A DNA stretch of 64,000 bases from the NCBI RefSeq assembly GCF_000379065.1, contig NZ_KB900614.1, positions 952,107 to 1,016,106 on the forward strand, read 5' to 3'. The stretch's first letter is position 1. The number at the start of each line of letters is the position of its first letter. Shown here piece by piece: positions 24,214-32,677 of the stretch. The notes beneath the pieces are model-generated. The model did not search any database. It was given only the letters and a program-made list of their open reading frames with translations, and was not told where the DNA came from. Source of the DNA: Salinispora mooreana (GTDB lineage: Bacteria; Actinomycetota; Actinomycetes; Mycobacteriales; Micromonosporaceae). The position numbers and the translations under genes were made by a program.

Positions 24214-24933
24214 TCAGAAAAGAGTCTCCTCCCCGAGCCCGCTGCCACGTCGGGGCGGCACCGACGCGGTGACCCGTTCGACGAGGCTCGGACCGTCGTT
24301 ACGGACATTGCCAACCGCCGGCCCAACCGGACGAATCTCCAGCCCAGCCAGCCACTCCAGCGACGGCGGGGCGAGCAGGTCCGTCGGTCGGTCCGTGGGA
24401 CCCAGCCAGGCCCCCCACCGCTCACGGGGCACCAACAGCGGCATCCGGTCGTGCACGTCGGCCAGGTCACCACGGGCGGGGGTGGTCACGATGCCGCAGG
24501 TGAGCAACGGGCCGCCCGGCCCCTTCCACACCGACCAGATACCGGCGAAGACGACCGGCGAGCCGTCCTGGGGAGTCAGGTAACACGCCTGCTTGCCACC
24601 CGGATGACGGACCCACTCGTACCAACCGTCCGCCGGCAGCAGACACCGGTGGCGGGCAAAGGCACGGGCGTACGCCCGGCTCGTGGCCACCGTCTCGGCC
24701 CGAGCGTTAATCATGCGAGCAGCGCCGGCCAGGGAGCGCGACCAAGCCGGGACGAAGCCCCAGCGCCCCAGCGACAGCACCCGCTGGCCCGCCGTGGTGG
24801 CCTGAACCAACGGCACCGGATCGGTGGGGGCGACGTTGTAGGCTGCGCTGAGCCGACCACCCGTTTCGTCGAACGACTCGAATATCGTGCTCAGGTCCCC
24901 CGCGGACCGGGTCGTCGCGTATCTCCCGCACAC
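24214..24933 (-). CDS. SOS-response-associated peptidase (SRAP, YedK/HMCES family)
   Basis: A 239-residue protein that crosslinks to abasic sites in single-stranded DNA and shields them. Catalysis uses Cys2, exposed after Met removal, so the start must directly precede CGRYATTRS: GTG at 24933 does this and overrules the longer frame. Other motifs are YNVAPTDPVPLV (Asn of the active site), GRWGFVPAW, INARAETVATS (with the catalytic Glu nearby), HRCLLPADGWYEW and the histidine in LADVHDRMPLLV. The -10 box TAGCGT lies 7 nt upstream, implying a leaderless mRNA. Equivalent to Rv3226c, also beside aroA. Confidence 0.94.
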   Translation of the reverse strand: MCGRYATTRSAGDLSTIFESFDETGGRLSAAYNVAPTDPVPLVQATTAGQRVLSLGRWGFVPAWSRSLAGAARMINARAETVATSRAYARAFARHRCLLPADGWYEWVRHPGGKQACYLTPQDGSPVVFAGIWSVWKGPGGPLLTCGIVTTPARGDLADVHDRMPLLVPRERWGAWLGPTDRPTDLLAPPSLEWLAGLEIRPVGPAVGNVRNDGPSLVERVTASVPPRRGSGLGEETLF

Positions 24934-24940
24934 ACCGGAC

Positions 24941-24946
24941 ACGCTA
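24941..24946 (-). promoter_or_regulatory. -10 box for leaderless SRAP transcript
   Basis: TAGCGT (minus strand) 7 nt upstream of the GTG that precedes the catalytic Cys2. Confidence 0.5.
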
Positions 24947-25026
24947 GCGCCCCAACCGGTCGCCCGCGGTCCCGCCGGCCGGGCCGACAACCGGGGGTAG
25001 CCGACAATGACCGCTGGTGAAGGCGG

Positions 25027-25032
25027 CAGAAT
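25027..25032 (+). promoter_or_regulatory. -10 box for leaderless aroA transcript
   Basis: CAGAAT ends 6 nt before the aroA GTG; no ribosome site in between. Confidence 0.4.
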
Positions 25033-25038
25033 GTAACC

Positions 25039-26340
25039 GTGGGACATCTGACCGCTACCCGGCCGCTGCGACCATGGACCGCGCCGACCGCCTCGGATCC
25101 GGTCTCGACGAGGCTGCGCCTGCCCGGTTCCAAGTCACTCACCGCGCGCGCCCTGGTGCTCAGCGGCCTGGCTACCGGCCCATCGACGCTCGCCCGGCCG
25201 CTACGAGCCCGGGACACCGAGTTGATGGCCAGCGGGCTGCGGGCGATGGGTGCGCACGTCTCGATCAGCGATGACGAGCGCTGGCTGGTCCGACCGCACC
25301 CGCTGGCCGGACCGGCACACATCGATGTCGGCCTCGCCGGCACGGTGATGCGCTTCCTACCCCCGGTCAGCGGCCTCGCGGACGGTCGAATCACCTTCGA
25401 CGGCGACCCGCAGGCCCGCCAGCGTCCGCTGGGGCCGCTCCTGGCCGCCCTTCGCCGCCTCGGTGTCCGGATCACCTCGCCGGCCGTCGGGAGCCTGCCG
25501 CTGACCGTGCTCGGTGGCGGAAGCATTCGCGGCGGCGAGGTCGTGATCGACGCCAGCGCCTCCAGTCAACTCGTCTCCGGGCTACTACTAGCCGCTCCCC
25601 GCTTCGACCGAGGGGTGGTCGTTCGACACGTCGGCCCGCCGGTGCCCTCCGCGCCCCACCTGCGGATGACGGTGGAGATGCTGCGGGCCGCCGGTGCCGC
25701 CGTCGACGACACCACCCCCGATGTCTGGGCGGTCGAGCCGGGCCCACTGACCGGTCGTGGCTGGGAGATCGAGCCAGACCTCTCCGGCGCGGTTCCCTTC
25801 TTCGCCGCCGCGCTGGTCACCGGCGGAGAGGTAACCGTGACCGGCTGGCCGGGCGGCAGCGTCCAACCAGTCGAGCGGCTCCGCGGGCTGTTCCAGGCGA
25901 TGGGGGGCGAAGTATCCCTCTCCACCTCCGGGCTGACCGTGCGGGGCACCGGCACCGTACACGGCCTGACCGCCGACCTCTCCGACGTGAGTGAGCTGAC
26001 CCCGGCGTTGACCGCGCTGGCGATGCTCGCCGACTCCCCCTCCCGGTTTACCGGTATCGCCCACATCCGGGGGCACGAGACCGATCGGATCTCGGCGCTC
26101 GCCCGCGAGTTCACCGCTCTCGGCGCCGACCTCACCGAATCTCAGGACGGGCTGGAAATCCGACCCCGGCCACTTCGCGGCGGAGTGTTCGAGACCTACC
26201 ACGACCATCGAATGGCGCACGCCGCCGCGATCGCCGGGCTGGCGGTGCCCGGCATCGAGCTGAGCGACGTTGCCTGCACCTCGAAGACGATGCCGGAATT
26301 CCCGGCGCTATGGTCAGCGATGGTAACCGGCAAGAGCTGA
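25039..26340 (+). CDS. aroA: 3-phosphoshikimate 1-carboxyvinyltransferase (EPSP synthase)
   Basis: Sixth step of the shikimate pathway, joining PEP to shikimate 3-phosphate. The 433-residue protein shows LPGSKSLTARALVLSGLATG (substrate Lys and Ser), the DVGLAGTVMRFLPP glycine loop, SQLVSGLLLAAPRF, RGHETDRISALAREF and the C-terminal YHDHRMAHAAAIAGL. Repeated three-helix/beta units fit the two inside-out alpha/beta domains. GTG at 25039 is leaderless by position of the -10 box. Followed by rsgA with a short overlap and then hisN, as in M. tuberculosis Rv3227-Rv3228. Confidence 0.96.
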   Translation: MGHLTATRPLRPWTAPTASDPVSTRLRLPGSKSLTARALVLSGLATGPSTLARPLRARDTELMASGLRAMGAHVSISDDERWLVRPHPLAGPAHIDVGLAGTVMRFLPPVSGLADGRITFDGDPQARQRPLGPLLAALRRLGVRITSPAVGSLPLTVLGGGSIRGGEVVIDASASSQLVSGLLLAAPRFDRGVVVRHVGPPVPSAPHLRMTVEMLRAAGAAVDDTTPDVWAVEPGPLTGRGWEIEPDLSGAVPFFAAALVTGGEVTVTGWPGGSVQPVERLRGLFQAMGGEVSLSTSGLTVRGTGTVHGLTADLSDVSELTPALTALAMLADSPSRFTGIAHIRGHETDRISALAREFTALGADLTESQDGLEIRPRPLRGGVFETYHDHRMAHAAAIAGLAVPGIELSDVACTSKTMPEFPALWSAMVTGKS

Positions 26341-27434
26341 GGGGAGCTGTCCTGGCGACGAGGCGGCGGGAGTACGACGAGGACGACGTCCGGATTCGGC
26401 CCGGCAGATCCTCACGCCCACGTACCCGAACGCGTCCGCGCCACGCGGACGCGGTCGAGGGATTCGTCATCGCCGTGGACCGCGGGCGCTACACCTGCGT
26501 ACGGGAGGACGCCGACGCGAATCAGGCACCGGTGACCGCGATGCGGGCCCGGGAGTTGGGCCGCAAGTCCGTCGTGGTGGGCGACCGGGTTGGGCTGGTC
26601 GGCGACACGTCCGGTAGGCCCGGGGCGCTGGCCCGGATCGTGCGCATCGCCGACCGCAGCTCGGTTCTGAGACGCACCGCCGAGGATGACGCGACCACCC
26701 CCGAAGGGCGGCTGGAACGGGTCGTCGTCGCCAACGCCGACCAGCTCGTGATCGTCAGCGCACTGGCCGATCCACCGCCCCGGACCGGTTTCATCGACCG
26801 TTGCCTGGTAGCCGCGTACGACGCCGACATCGAGCCGCTGCTCTGCCTCACCAAGGCCGACCTCGCCGGGCCGGAGGAGGTGCTCGGGTACTACGCCGAA
26901 CTGGAGCTGCCCCATGTTCTGATCTGTCCAGGCTCGACCCTGGACCCGCTACGCGGTCTCCTCGCCGGACGGATCTCGGTGCTGGTGGGGCACTCCGGGG
27001 TCGGTAAGTCGACACTGGTCAACCGCCTGGTCCCCGCAGCCACCCGGGCAGTTGGCCAGGTCAGCGCGATCGGTCGGGGCCGGCACACGTCAACCAGTGT
27101 GGTGGCGCTACGGCTGCCACCGGTCGCCGACGCCGCCGAGGGCTGGATCATCGACACGCCGGGAATCCGCAGCTTCGGGCTGGCCCACGTCTCCGCCCAG
27201 AGCCTCCTGCACGGCTTCCCCGACCTCGCCGAGGGGGCGGCCGACTGCCCGGCGAACTGCCCACACACCGCCGGTGAGCCGCTCTGCGGGCTGGGCGCCC
27301 GGGTCGCCGCCGGCCACGCCGACCCGCGCCGGCTGGCCTCGTACCGGCGGCTCCTCACCTCGCGCACCGGCGAGAGCGAGCCGCGCACCAAGCCCAGTTC
27401 CCGAGACCCGAGTGACCCGCCGGCGGGAAGCTGA
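26310..27434 (+). CDS. rsgA: Ribosome small-subunit-dependent GTPase RsgA
   Basis: Circularly permuted GTPase in late 30S maturation. G4 (CLTKADL, about residue 185) precedes G1 (GHSGVGKSTLVNRL, about 226) and G3 (IDTPGIRSFGL, about 282), the hallmark order. An N-terminal OB-like domain (GFVIAVDRGRYTCV) and a C-terminal zinc knuckle (DCPANCPHTAGEPLCGL) frame it. The ATG at 26310 overlaps aroA by 31 bp; alternatively CTG at 26352, with GGGGAG 5 nt upstream and closer to the conserved REYDEDDVRIRPG, may be the true start. C-terminal tail is polar and disordered. Confidence 0.93.
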   Translation: MVSDGNRQELRGAVLATRRREYDEDDVRIRPGRSSRPRTRTRPRHADAVEGFVIAVDRGRYTCVREDADANQAPVTAMRARELGRKSVVVGDRVGLVGDTSGRPGALARIVRIADRSSVLRRTAEDDATTPEGRLERVVVANADQLVIVSALADPPPRTGFIDRCLVAAYDADIEPLLCLTKADLAGPEEVLGYYAELELPHVLICPGSTLDPLRGLLAGRISVLVGHSGVGKSTLVNRLVPAATRAVGQVSAIGRGRHTSTSVVALRLPPVADAAEGWIIDTPGIRSFGLAHVSAQSLLHGFPDLAEGAADCPANCPHTAGEPLCGLGARVAAGHADPRRLASYRRLLTSRTGESEPRTKPSSRDPSDPPAGS

Positions 27435-27446
27435 GCAGAACGGCAC

Positions 27447-27452
27447 TACTGT
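27447..27452 (+). promoter_or_regulatory. -10 box for leaderless hisN transcript
   Basis: TACTGT ends 7 nt before the hisN ATG, which has no ribosome-binding site. Confidence 0.45.
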
Positions 27453-27459
27453 TCCCTGG

Positions 27460-28263
27460 ATGAAGGGTTACGCCGCCGACATCACCCTCGCCCACCGCCT
27501 CGCGGACGCCGCCGACGAGGTCTCCGCCGCACGGTTTCGCGCCGTGGACCTTCGGGTGGACACGAAGCCGGATCTCACCCCGGTCTCCGACGCCGACACC
27601 GCGGTCGAGCAGGAGATTCGGGCTCTGCTCGCCGCCGAACGCCCCGACGACGGCCTACTCGGCGAAGAGTACGGCGAGCAGCCCGCCGCCGGCCCAGGCG
27701 GGCGGCGGTGGGTAGTCGACCCGATCGACGGGACAAAGAACTTCATTCGCGGCGTACCGGTGTGGGCCACGCTCATCGCCCTACTCGAAGGGGACCAACC
27801 GGTCGCCGGACTGGTCTCCGCACCGGCCCTGGGACGACGCTGGTGGGGGGCGCTCGGCGAGGGGGCGTACGCGGGGCCGGACCAGGCGTCCGGTGCGCCG
27901 ATCCAGGTGTCGGCCGTGGCCAAGCTGACCGACGCCAGTTTCTGCTACTCCTCGCTCCACGGCTGGGAGGAGCGCGGCCGGCTGCCGGCGGTCCTACAGA
28001 TCATGCGAGACGCGTGGCGCAGTCGGGCGTACGGCGACTTCTACGGTTACATGCTGCTGGCCGAGGGCGCGCTGGACATCATGGTGGAGCCGGAGCTGTC
28101 GCTGTGGGACATCGCCGCGCTGGTGCCGATCGTGACCGAGGCGGGCGGCACCTTCACCGACCTGGCGGGCCAGGCTGCCCCGGGGGAGATCGGCTCCGGC
28201 GGGATCAGCGCGATCGCCACGAACGGTCCGCTGCACAGCGGCGTCCTCGCCCGCCTGGGTTGA
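27460..28263 (+). CDS. hisN: Histidinol-phosphatase (inositol-monophosphatase family)
   Basis: Dephosphorylates histidinol phosphate in histidine synthesis; Mg-dependent. The 267-residue protein carries the IMPase metal sites GLLGEEYGEQ (Glu), VVDPIDGTKNFIRGVPVW (D-x-I-D-G-T) and WDIAALVPIVTEAGGTFTD at the C-terminal end. The HisN subfamily is supported by the aroA-rsgA-hisN neighbourhood seen across actinobacteria; plain inositol phosphatase activity cannot be excluded. Begins 25 bp after rsgA, from its own -10 box. Confidence 0.9.
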   Translation: MKGYAADITLAHRLADAADEVSAARFRAVDLRVDTKPDLTPVSDADTAVEQEIRALLAAERPDDGLLGEEYGEQPAAGPGGRRWVVDPIDGTKNFIRGVPVWATLIALLEGDQPVAGLVSAPALGRRWWGALGEGAYAGPDQASGAPIQVSAVAKLTDASFCYSSLHGWEERGRLPAVLQIMRDAWRSRAYGDFYGYMLLAEGALDIMVEPELSLWDIAALVPIVTEAGGTFTDLAGQAAPGEIGSGGISAIATNGPLHSGVLARLG

Positions 28264-28292
28264 GCGCCTGCGCGCTGATGTCGGCCACACTC

Positions 28293-28298
28293 TATCCT
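28293..28298 (+). promoter_or_regulatory. -10 box before the DMT transporter
   Basis: TATCCT, 6 nt upstream of the GTG at 28305. Confidence 0.4.
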
Positions 28299-28304
28299 CG
28301 CGCT

Positions 28305-29261
28305 GTGGTTTCCTCCGGTTGGTGCTTCCTCGCGGCAATGATCATCGCCTACGGGTTCGCCAACCTGCTCCAGTCGGTCGCGGCGGCCCGCACCACCGTG
28401 CATCACTCGTTCGATCCGGGGTTGCTGCTGCGACTGGCCGGACACCGCACCTACCTGCTCGGTCTGGGCTGCCAGGTGGGCGGTTTCGTGCTGGCCTTCC
28501 TGGCCCGCCGGGACCTTCCGCTCTTCCTGGTGCAGGCCAGCATGGCGGCGGGGCTCGGCGTGACCGCCTTCCTCGGGGTGCTCCTACTGAGGTGGCGACT
28601 GCCCAGGGCGGAGGTCGTTCTGCTGGTGCTGCTCGTCGTCGGGATCACCGGGCTGGTGCTCTCGGCCCGACCGGCGCCCTCGCGGCAGCTCGGCACCGCC
28701 GGCCTGGTCACCCTGGCGGCGGCCTTCGGCGCAATCGCCGTACTGGGCTTCTTCGCGGTACGGCTGCACGGCGCGCCCGGATCGGTGGCGCTCGGCTCCC
28801 TCGCCGGCCTGGCCTTCTCCGCCGCGGCGGTGGCGGCCCGGCCACTGGCCTCAACCGACTCGGCTGAGGAGTTCCTCGGCGACCCGCTGCTCTACCTGTT
28901 GGTGGCCCACTCGGTCATCGGCCAGCTCCTTCTCGGCTTGGCGATGCAACGCGGGTCGACCACGGCCGCCGTAGCCGCGATGGACGCGGCCGGGGCGGTG
29001 CCGGCAGCCATCATCGGACTGCTGCTGCTCGGCGACCAGATCTGGCCGGGACGGGAGTGGCTGGCCACGGCCGGCTTCCTGGTCACCCTCGCCGCCGTGC
29101 TCGGGCTGACCCGGTACGCGGAGCCGCAGCACCAGCACGCCGGGACCGGTTGGCGGGAACAAGTGGTGGTCAGCGTTGGTCGGTCCAGCTCAGCGCTGCC
29201 AGGGCGGGTAAGCGCTCAGGCGGCCTCAATCGGGGTGCGGCAGCGGGCCACCCGCTCGTAG
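28305..29261 (+). CDS. DMT-superfamily (EamA-like) membrane transporter
   Basis: A 318-residue protein with about nine to ten hydrophobic helices, beginning WCFLAAMIIAYGFANLL and including ASMAAGLGVTAFLGVLLLRW and AAMDAAGAVPAAIIGLLLLG. The paired-helix organisation and the final loop GDQIWPGREW fit the drug/metabolite transporter superfamily; substrate is unknown. Start: GTG 28305 is supported by TATCCT 6 nt upstream; ATG 28278 (nine codons earlier) is an alternative. The polar C-terminal 45 residues are unusual for the family and overlap the convergent glycosyltransferase gene by 46 bp. Confidence 0.78.
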   Translation: MVSSGWCFLAAMIIAYGFANLLQSVAAARTTVHHSFDPGLLLRLAGHRTYLLGLGCQVGGFVLAFLARRDLPLFLVQASMAAGLGVTAFLGVLLLRWRLPRAEVVLLVLLVVGITGLVLSARPAPSRQLGTAGLVTLAAAFGAIAVLGFFAVRLHGAPGSVALGSLAGLAFSAAAVAARPLASTDSAEEFLGDPLLYLLVAHSVIGQLLLGLAMQRGSTTAAVAAMDAAGAVPAAIIGLLLLGDQIWPGREWLATAGFLVTLAAVLGLTRYAEPQHQHAGTGWREQVVVSVGRSSSALPGRVSAQAASIGVRQRATRS

Positions 29262-30418
29262 AGCCGTTCCAGCGCAGCGCCGGTCCGCTCCCACGTGTAG
29301 CTGCATCGCACCCGGTCCACGGCGGCGTGCCCGTAGGCGAACCGCTCGGCGCCGTCGGTCATCAACCGACGCAACGTCACCCCCAGGGCGCGTACGTCGC
29401 CCGGCGGCACCAGCCGTCCGGTGACCTCGTCCACGACCGCGTCGGCGATCCCACCCATCGCGTACCCAACGACCGGCACACCGCAGGCCATCGCCTCCAA
29501 CGACACCCGGCCGGCCGAGGCATAGCCCGACGTGCATGCCACCACGTCCGCTGAGCGGTACCAGGTGGCCAGCTGCTCGTGCGGCACCGCCCCCACCAGA
29601 GTCACCTGATCGGCCACCCCGTTGCGTTCGGCCAGTTCCTGGAGCCGGCGCGCCTCGTCGTGCCCGGCGAGCCGCTCGCCCGGCGGGCCGCCGACGATCA
29701 CCAGTTCCGCATCGCCAGCCATCCGAATCACCCGGATCAGATCTTCCTGACCGTGGCCCGGGTCAAGGGTGGTCACGGAGAGGATCCGCGGTCGCGCCTC
29801 GCGCGGCACCGCCTCCCCGTCGGGGTGGAACAGCTCCGCGTCCACCCCTGGTGGGACCAGCGCCACCGAGGCACGTGGCAGACCCAACCGGGCCAGCTCG
29901 TCCACCTCGTCGTTGGACTGCGCCACCGCGATGTCCACCACGCGAACGAGTGCCCGCTCCAGCGGAATTCGCTCCGGCGGCGCGCTGTAGCGCGCGCCGA
30001 GGCGACGTAGTTGTTCCAACCCGAGCGAGTGGAACGTCTGCACGATCGGGATGTCGGTCTCGCGGACGGCGTGCGCGGCGGCGAGCCCACCGAGCCAGTA
30101 GTGCCCATGCACCATCTCCGGTGCCCAGTCGTCCGCCCACCGGCCGGTCAGCCAACGGCCGTACTCGGCGACGTAGCCCACCAACTCGCCGGTGGGCAGT
30201 GCCGCGGCGGGACCGACCGGGACCCGCTCGACCTGGTAGCCGTCCGCCGTCGCCGTCGCCGCCTGGTCCGGGGCATCGTGGCGCTCGTAGAGCCGGACGT
30301 CGTGGCCCCGCCCGGCGAGTTCAGCGGCGATCCGGGCGATGTGCTGGTGGGTTCCGACAGACGGGCCGCCGGCACGCCGGGACGGGTCAGCGTGCGCGCA
30401 GACGAGACCGACGCGCAT
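29216..30418 (-). CDS. GT4-family glycosyltransferase
   Basis: A 400-residue GT-B enzyme. N-terminal domain: CAHADPSRRAGGPSVGTHQHIARIA, with HGHYWLGGLAAAHA. C-terminal donor domain: LVIVGGPPGERLAGHDEA, LATWYRSADVVACTS and the E-x7-E motif in GRVSLEAMACGVPVVGYAMGG, all typical of GT4. The family includes D-inositol-3-phosphate glycosyltransferase MshA and many mannosyltransferases; the acceptor is not clear. Start ATG 30418 has GGAGGTGA 5 nt upstream; a GTG two codons earlier lies within that site. Overlaps the tail of the transporter gene, convergent. Confidence 0.9.
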   Translation of the reverse strand: MRVGLVCAHADPSRRAGGPSVGTHQHIARIAAELAGRGHDVRLYERHDAPDQAATATADGYQVERVPVGPAAALPTGELVGYVAEYGRWLTGRWADDWAPEMVHGHYWLGGLAAAHAVRETDIPIVQTFHSLGLEQLRRLGARYSAPPERIPLERALVRVVDIAVAQSNDEVDELARLGLPRASVALVPPGVDAELFHPDGEAVPREARPRILSVTTLDPGHGQEDLIRVIRMAGDAELVIVGGPPGERLAGHDEARRLQELAERNGVADQVTLVGAVPHEQLATWYRSADVVACTSGYASAGRVSLEAMACGVPVVGYAMGGIADAVVDEVTGRLVPPGDVRALGVTLRRLMTDGAERFAYGHAAVDRVRCSYTWERTGAALERLYERVARCRTPIEAA

Positions 30419-30579
30419 GGTCACCTCCAGGCATCGTCACAGTGGCGGAGTCCTCCCGGTCAGAGGTTCCCATTAACCCGGGGTCGGGGAGTCGAAACCT
30501 GGCAGATCGGCGGCAGCAGGCTGGCGGCGGCTGCCGAAGCGCCGGTTACGGGACGTGGGGCAGCGGGTAGAGCATCGGC

Positions 30580-31152
30580 ATGCGCGACGACGAGTACCCG
30601 ACCCCGGTGTCTGACCCGGAGGCGGTGGGCCTGCCCGACACCGCCGACGACGACTCGACCGCGAACGACAATGTCCGGACTGGGCGGGAGGCAGACGGCC
30701 CGGACCCGGCGCAGCTGCCCGGGGACCGGATGCCGGTCGCGGTCGACCGGTTCGGCACCACTGCCGACGAACAGCTCGACGGCGAGTCGCTGGATGCCAA
30801 ACTCGGCCGGGAACGGTACGAGCGGCCGGCGGATGATCCGTTGGCCGGCCCGGTGGACCCGGACATCGCCGCCGAGGCGAACAGCCCCGAGCAGGCCGCC
30901 CAGGCCCAGCTCGACGCCGACGTGTTCGAACCGGGACCGTCCTCCGATCCGAACTCCCCGGTCTCCCTCTACGACCACGGCCTGCTTGGCAGCGGGGCCG
31001 ACGCCCAGGTGGGTCGGCTGGTTGAGCCGGACGAGGGCGTCCATCCCGACCAGGAGACCGACGCGGTCGCGTACGACGCGGGTTCGGCCGGCGGCGGTGC
31101 GAGCGCTGAGGAACTGGCGGTCCACGAGACCCGCCCGCCGCCGGCGGTCTAA
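30580..31152 (+). CDS. DUF5709 protein, acidic and disordered
   Basis: A 190-residue, very acidic protein rich in Asp, Glu, Pro and Ala with no membrane segment. It carries the DUF5709 pattern near the C-terminus (VEPDEGVHPDQETDAVAYDAG) and LDGESLDAKLGRER in the middle. Proteins of this family are widespread in actinomycetes and uncharacterised. Start ATG 30580 is the first codon of the conserved region; no good ribosome site is seen. Confidence 0.8.
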   Translation: MRDDEYPTPVSDPEAVGLPDTADDDSTANDNVRTGREADGPDPAQLPGDRMPVAVDRFGTTADEQLDGESLDAKLGRERYERPADDPLAGPVDPDIAAEANSPEQAAQAQLDADVFEPGPSSDPNSPVSLYDHGLLGSGADAQVGRLVEPDEGVHPDQETDAVAYDAGSAGGGASAEELAVHETRPPPAV

Positions 31153-31244
31153 CCCCTCGGCGGTCGACCATCGATATGGGTGGCGGCCCTGGCGTACGGT
31201 GAAAATGCCGCTATTCCACACCGTGATCCCTGCCGAGAAGGGCC

Positions 31245-31700
31245 ATGACGAACGCAGACCCGGACCTGCCGCGCATGGCTGCGCCCCCGGAACCCTTCCT
31301 GTTGATCGCCACCGCCTTCGAGCAGAGACAGGTGACCCAGCTACGCCACTCGGCCGCCGCGTGCGCGCACACGGCGGGGCTGCGGGGCCAGCGGCTCAAC
31401 GACTTTGTGCTGGCGGTCAACGAGCTGACCACGAACGCGGTTCGCCACGGCGGCGGCCGCGGGTCGCTACGGATGTGGCGGCAGGCCGGAAGCCTGGTCT
31501 GCGAGGTCTCCGATCATGGGGATGGATTCAGCAGCCGACTGCGCGGAGACCACCGCCGCCCGGCCCCGGAATCGGTCGGTGGCTGGGGGCTCTGGCTGGC
31601 TCGCGAGCTGAGCGACACCATGGACGTGGCGTCCGACCGAGCCGGCACGGTCGTCCGCATCACCACCCTGCTGCCGATCCCACACTCCACTCCGGAGTAG
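31245..31700 (+). CDS. ATP-binding anti-sigma regulatory-type protein (GHKL)
   Basis: A 151-residue HATPase_c protein of the RsbW-like group common in Streptomyces. The N-box is LAVNELTTNAVRHGG (about residues 61-75), G1 is VSDHGDGF and G2 is GGWGLWLARELSDTM. These act as serine kinases or simple regulators of sigma/anti-anti-sigma factors; the partner is not adjacent. ATG 31245 with AGAAGGG upstream. Unlike the kinase at 5737, all ATP-lid motifs are intact. Confidence 0.85.
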   Translation: MTNADPDLPRMAAPPEPFLLIATAFEQRQVTQLRHSAAACAHTAGLRGQRLNDFVLAVNELTTNAVRHGGGRGSLRMWRQAGSLVCEVSDHGDGFSSRLRGDHRRPAPESVGGWGLWLARELSDTMDVASDRAGTVVRITTLLPIPHSTPE

Positions 31701-31716
31701 CCGGGGGCAGAGTGGT

Positions 31717-32655
31717 TCAACCGAAGAGCGCGCTCACCGACTCGCCGTTGTGAATCCGGCGAATCGCTTCGGCCAACGCAGGGGCCACCGACAGCACGGT
31801 CAGCTTGGGGACCCGCTTCTCGGTGGGGATGGGAACCGTGTTGGTGCAGACGATCTCCCGTACCTCGTCCTGCTCGCTCAACCGCTGCACGGCTCCGTTG
31901 ACGAGGAGGCCGTGGGTGCAGGCCAGCCGGATCGAGCGGACCTCCAACTCACGCAGGTGCCCCATCAGTTCGACCACCGTGCTGCCCTTGACAATCTCGT
32001 CATCCACCACAATCACGTCCCGGCCCCGCACCTCGCCGATGATCGTGCTGATCTCCACCCGGTCGCCCCCGAAGCGCTGCTTGGCACCGGCGGCGACCGG
32101 CGTCCCGAGCTGCCGGGCAAAGACCGCAGCCTCTTTGACATAGCCCAGATCTGGCGAGACCACCACGGTGTTACTCAGGTCGAGCGCCTGGAAGTGGGCG
32201 GTCAGTTCGCGTAGCGCGTGCAGGTGGTCGACCGGGATGCCGAAGAAGCCGTAGACCTGCGGCGAGTGCAGGGTCATCGTGAGTACCCGATCAGCGCCGG
32301 CCGCGGTGAGCAGGTCCGCGACCAACCGGCCACCGATCGAGATACGCGGCGCGTCCTTCTTGTCGGAGCGGGCGTACGCGTAGTGCGGTAGCACCACGCT
32401 GATCCGACCGGCCGAGGCTCCCCGGGCCGCGTTGACCATGAACAGCAGCTCGACGAGGTGCTCCTGCACCGGCGGGACCAGTGGCTGGATCAGGAAGACG
32501 TCCCGTTCCCGGCAGTTGCCCTGTAACTGCACTTCCAGGCAGTCGTTGGCGAACCGGGACACCCGAGTCGGGGACAGGGGCACTCCCAGGTGGGTGCAGA
32601 TCTCCGCACCGAGCTCAGGATGGGCGCTTCCACTGAAAACGGCGAGCTGGCGCAC
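31717..32655 (-). CDS. Ribose-phosphate pyrophosphokinase-family protein (divergent Prs paralogue)
   Basis: A 312-residue PRPP-synthetase-fold protein, just upstream of nothing it obviously needs except purC. Conserved: LAVFSGSAHPELGAEICTHLG, LPHYAYARSDKKDAPRISIGG, LTMTLHSPQVYGFF. The PRPP loop reads VVVDDEIVKGSTVVELM instead of the canonical VDD-x-I-D-T-G-G-T, and the ATP/ribose flexible-loop lysine region is KQRFGGDRVE. These changes set it apart from the main Prs and leave catalytic activity open. GTG 32655 is leaderless by position (TAGAAT 8 nt upstream). purC lies directly upstream. Confidence 0.82.
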   Translation of the reverse strand: MRQLAVFSGSAHPELGAEICTHLGVPLSPTRVSRFANDCLEVQLQGNCRERDVFLIQPLVPPVQEHLVELLFMVNAARGASAGRISVVLPHYAYARSDKKDAPRISIGGRLVADLLTAAGADRVLTMTLHSPQVYGFFGIPVDHLHALRELTAHFQALDLSNTVVVSPDLGYVKEAAVFARQLGTPVAAGAKQRFGGDRVEISTIIGEVRGRDVIVVDDEIVKGSTVVELMGHLRELEVRSIRLACTHGLLVNGAVQRLSEQDEVREIVCTNTVPIPTEKRVPKLTVLSVAPALAEAIRRIHNGESVSALFG

Positions 32656-32663
32656 AGCTACCG

Positions 32664-32669
32664 ATTCTA
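32664..32669 (-). promoter_or_regulatory. -10 box for leaderless Prs-paralogue transcript
   Basis: TAGAAT 8 nt before the GTG. Confidence 0.5.
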
Positions 32670-32677
32670 CGACCTGA

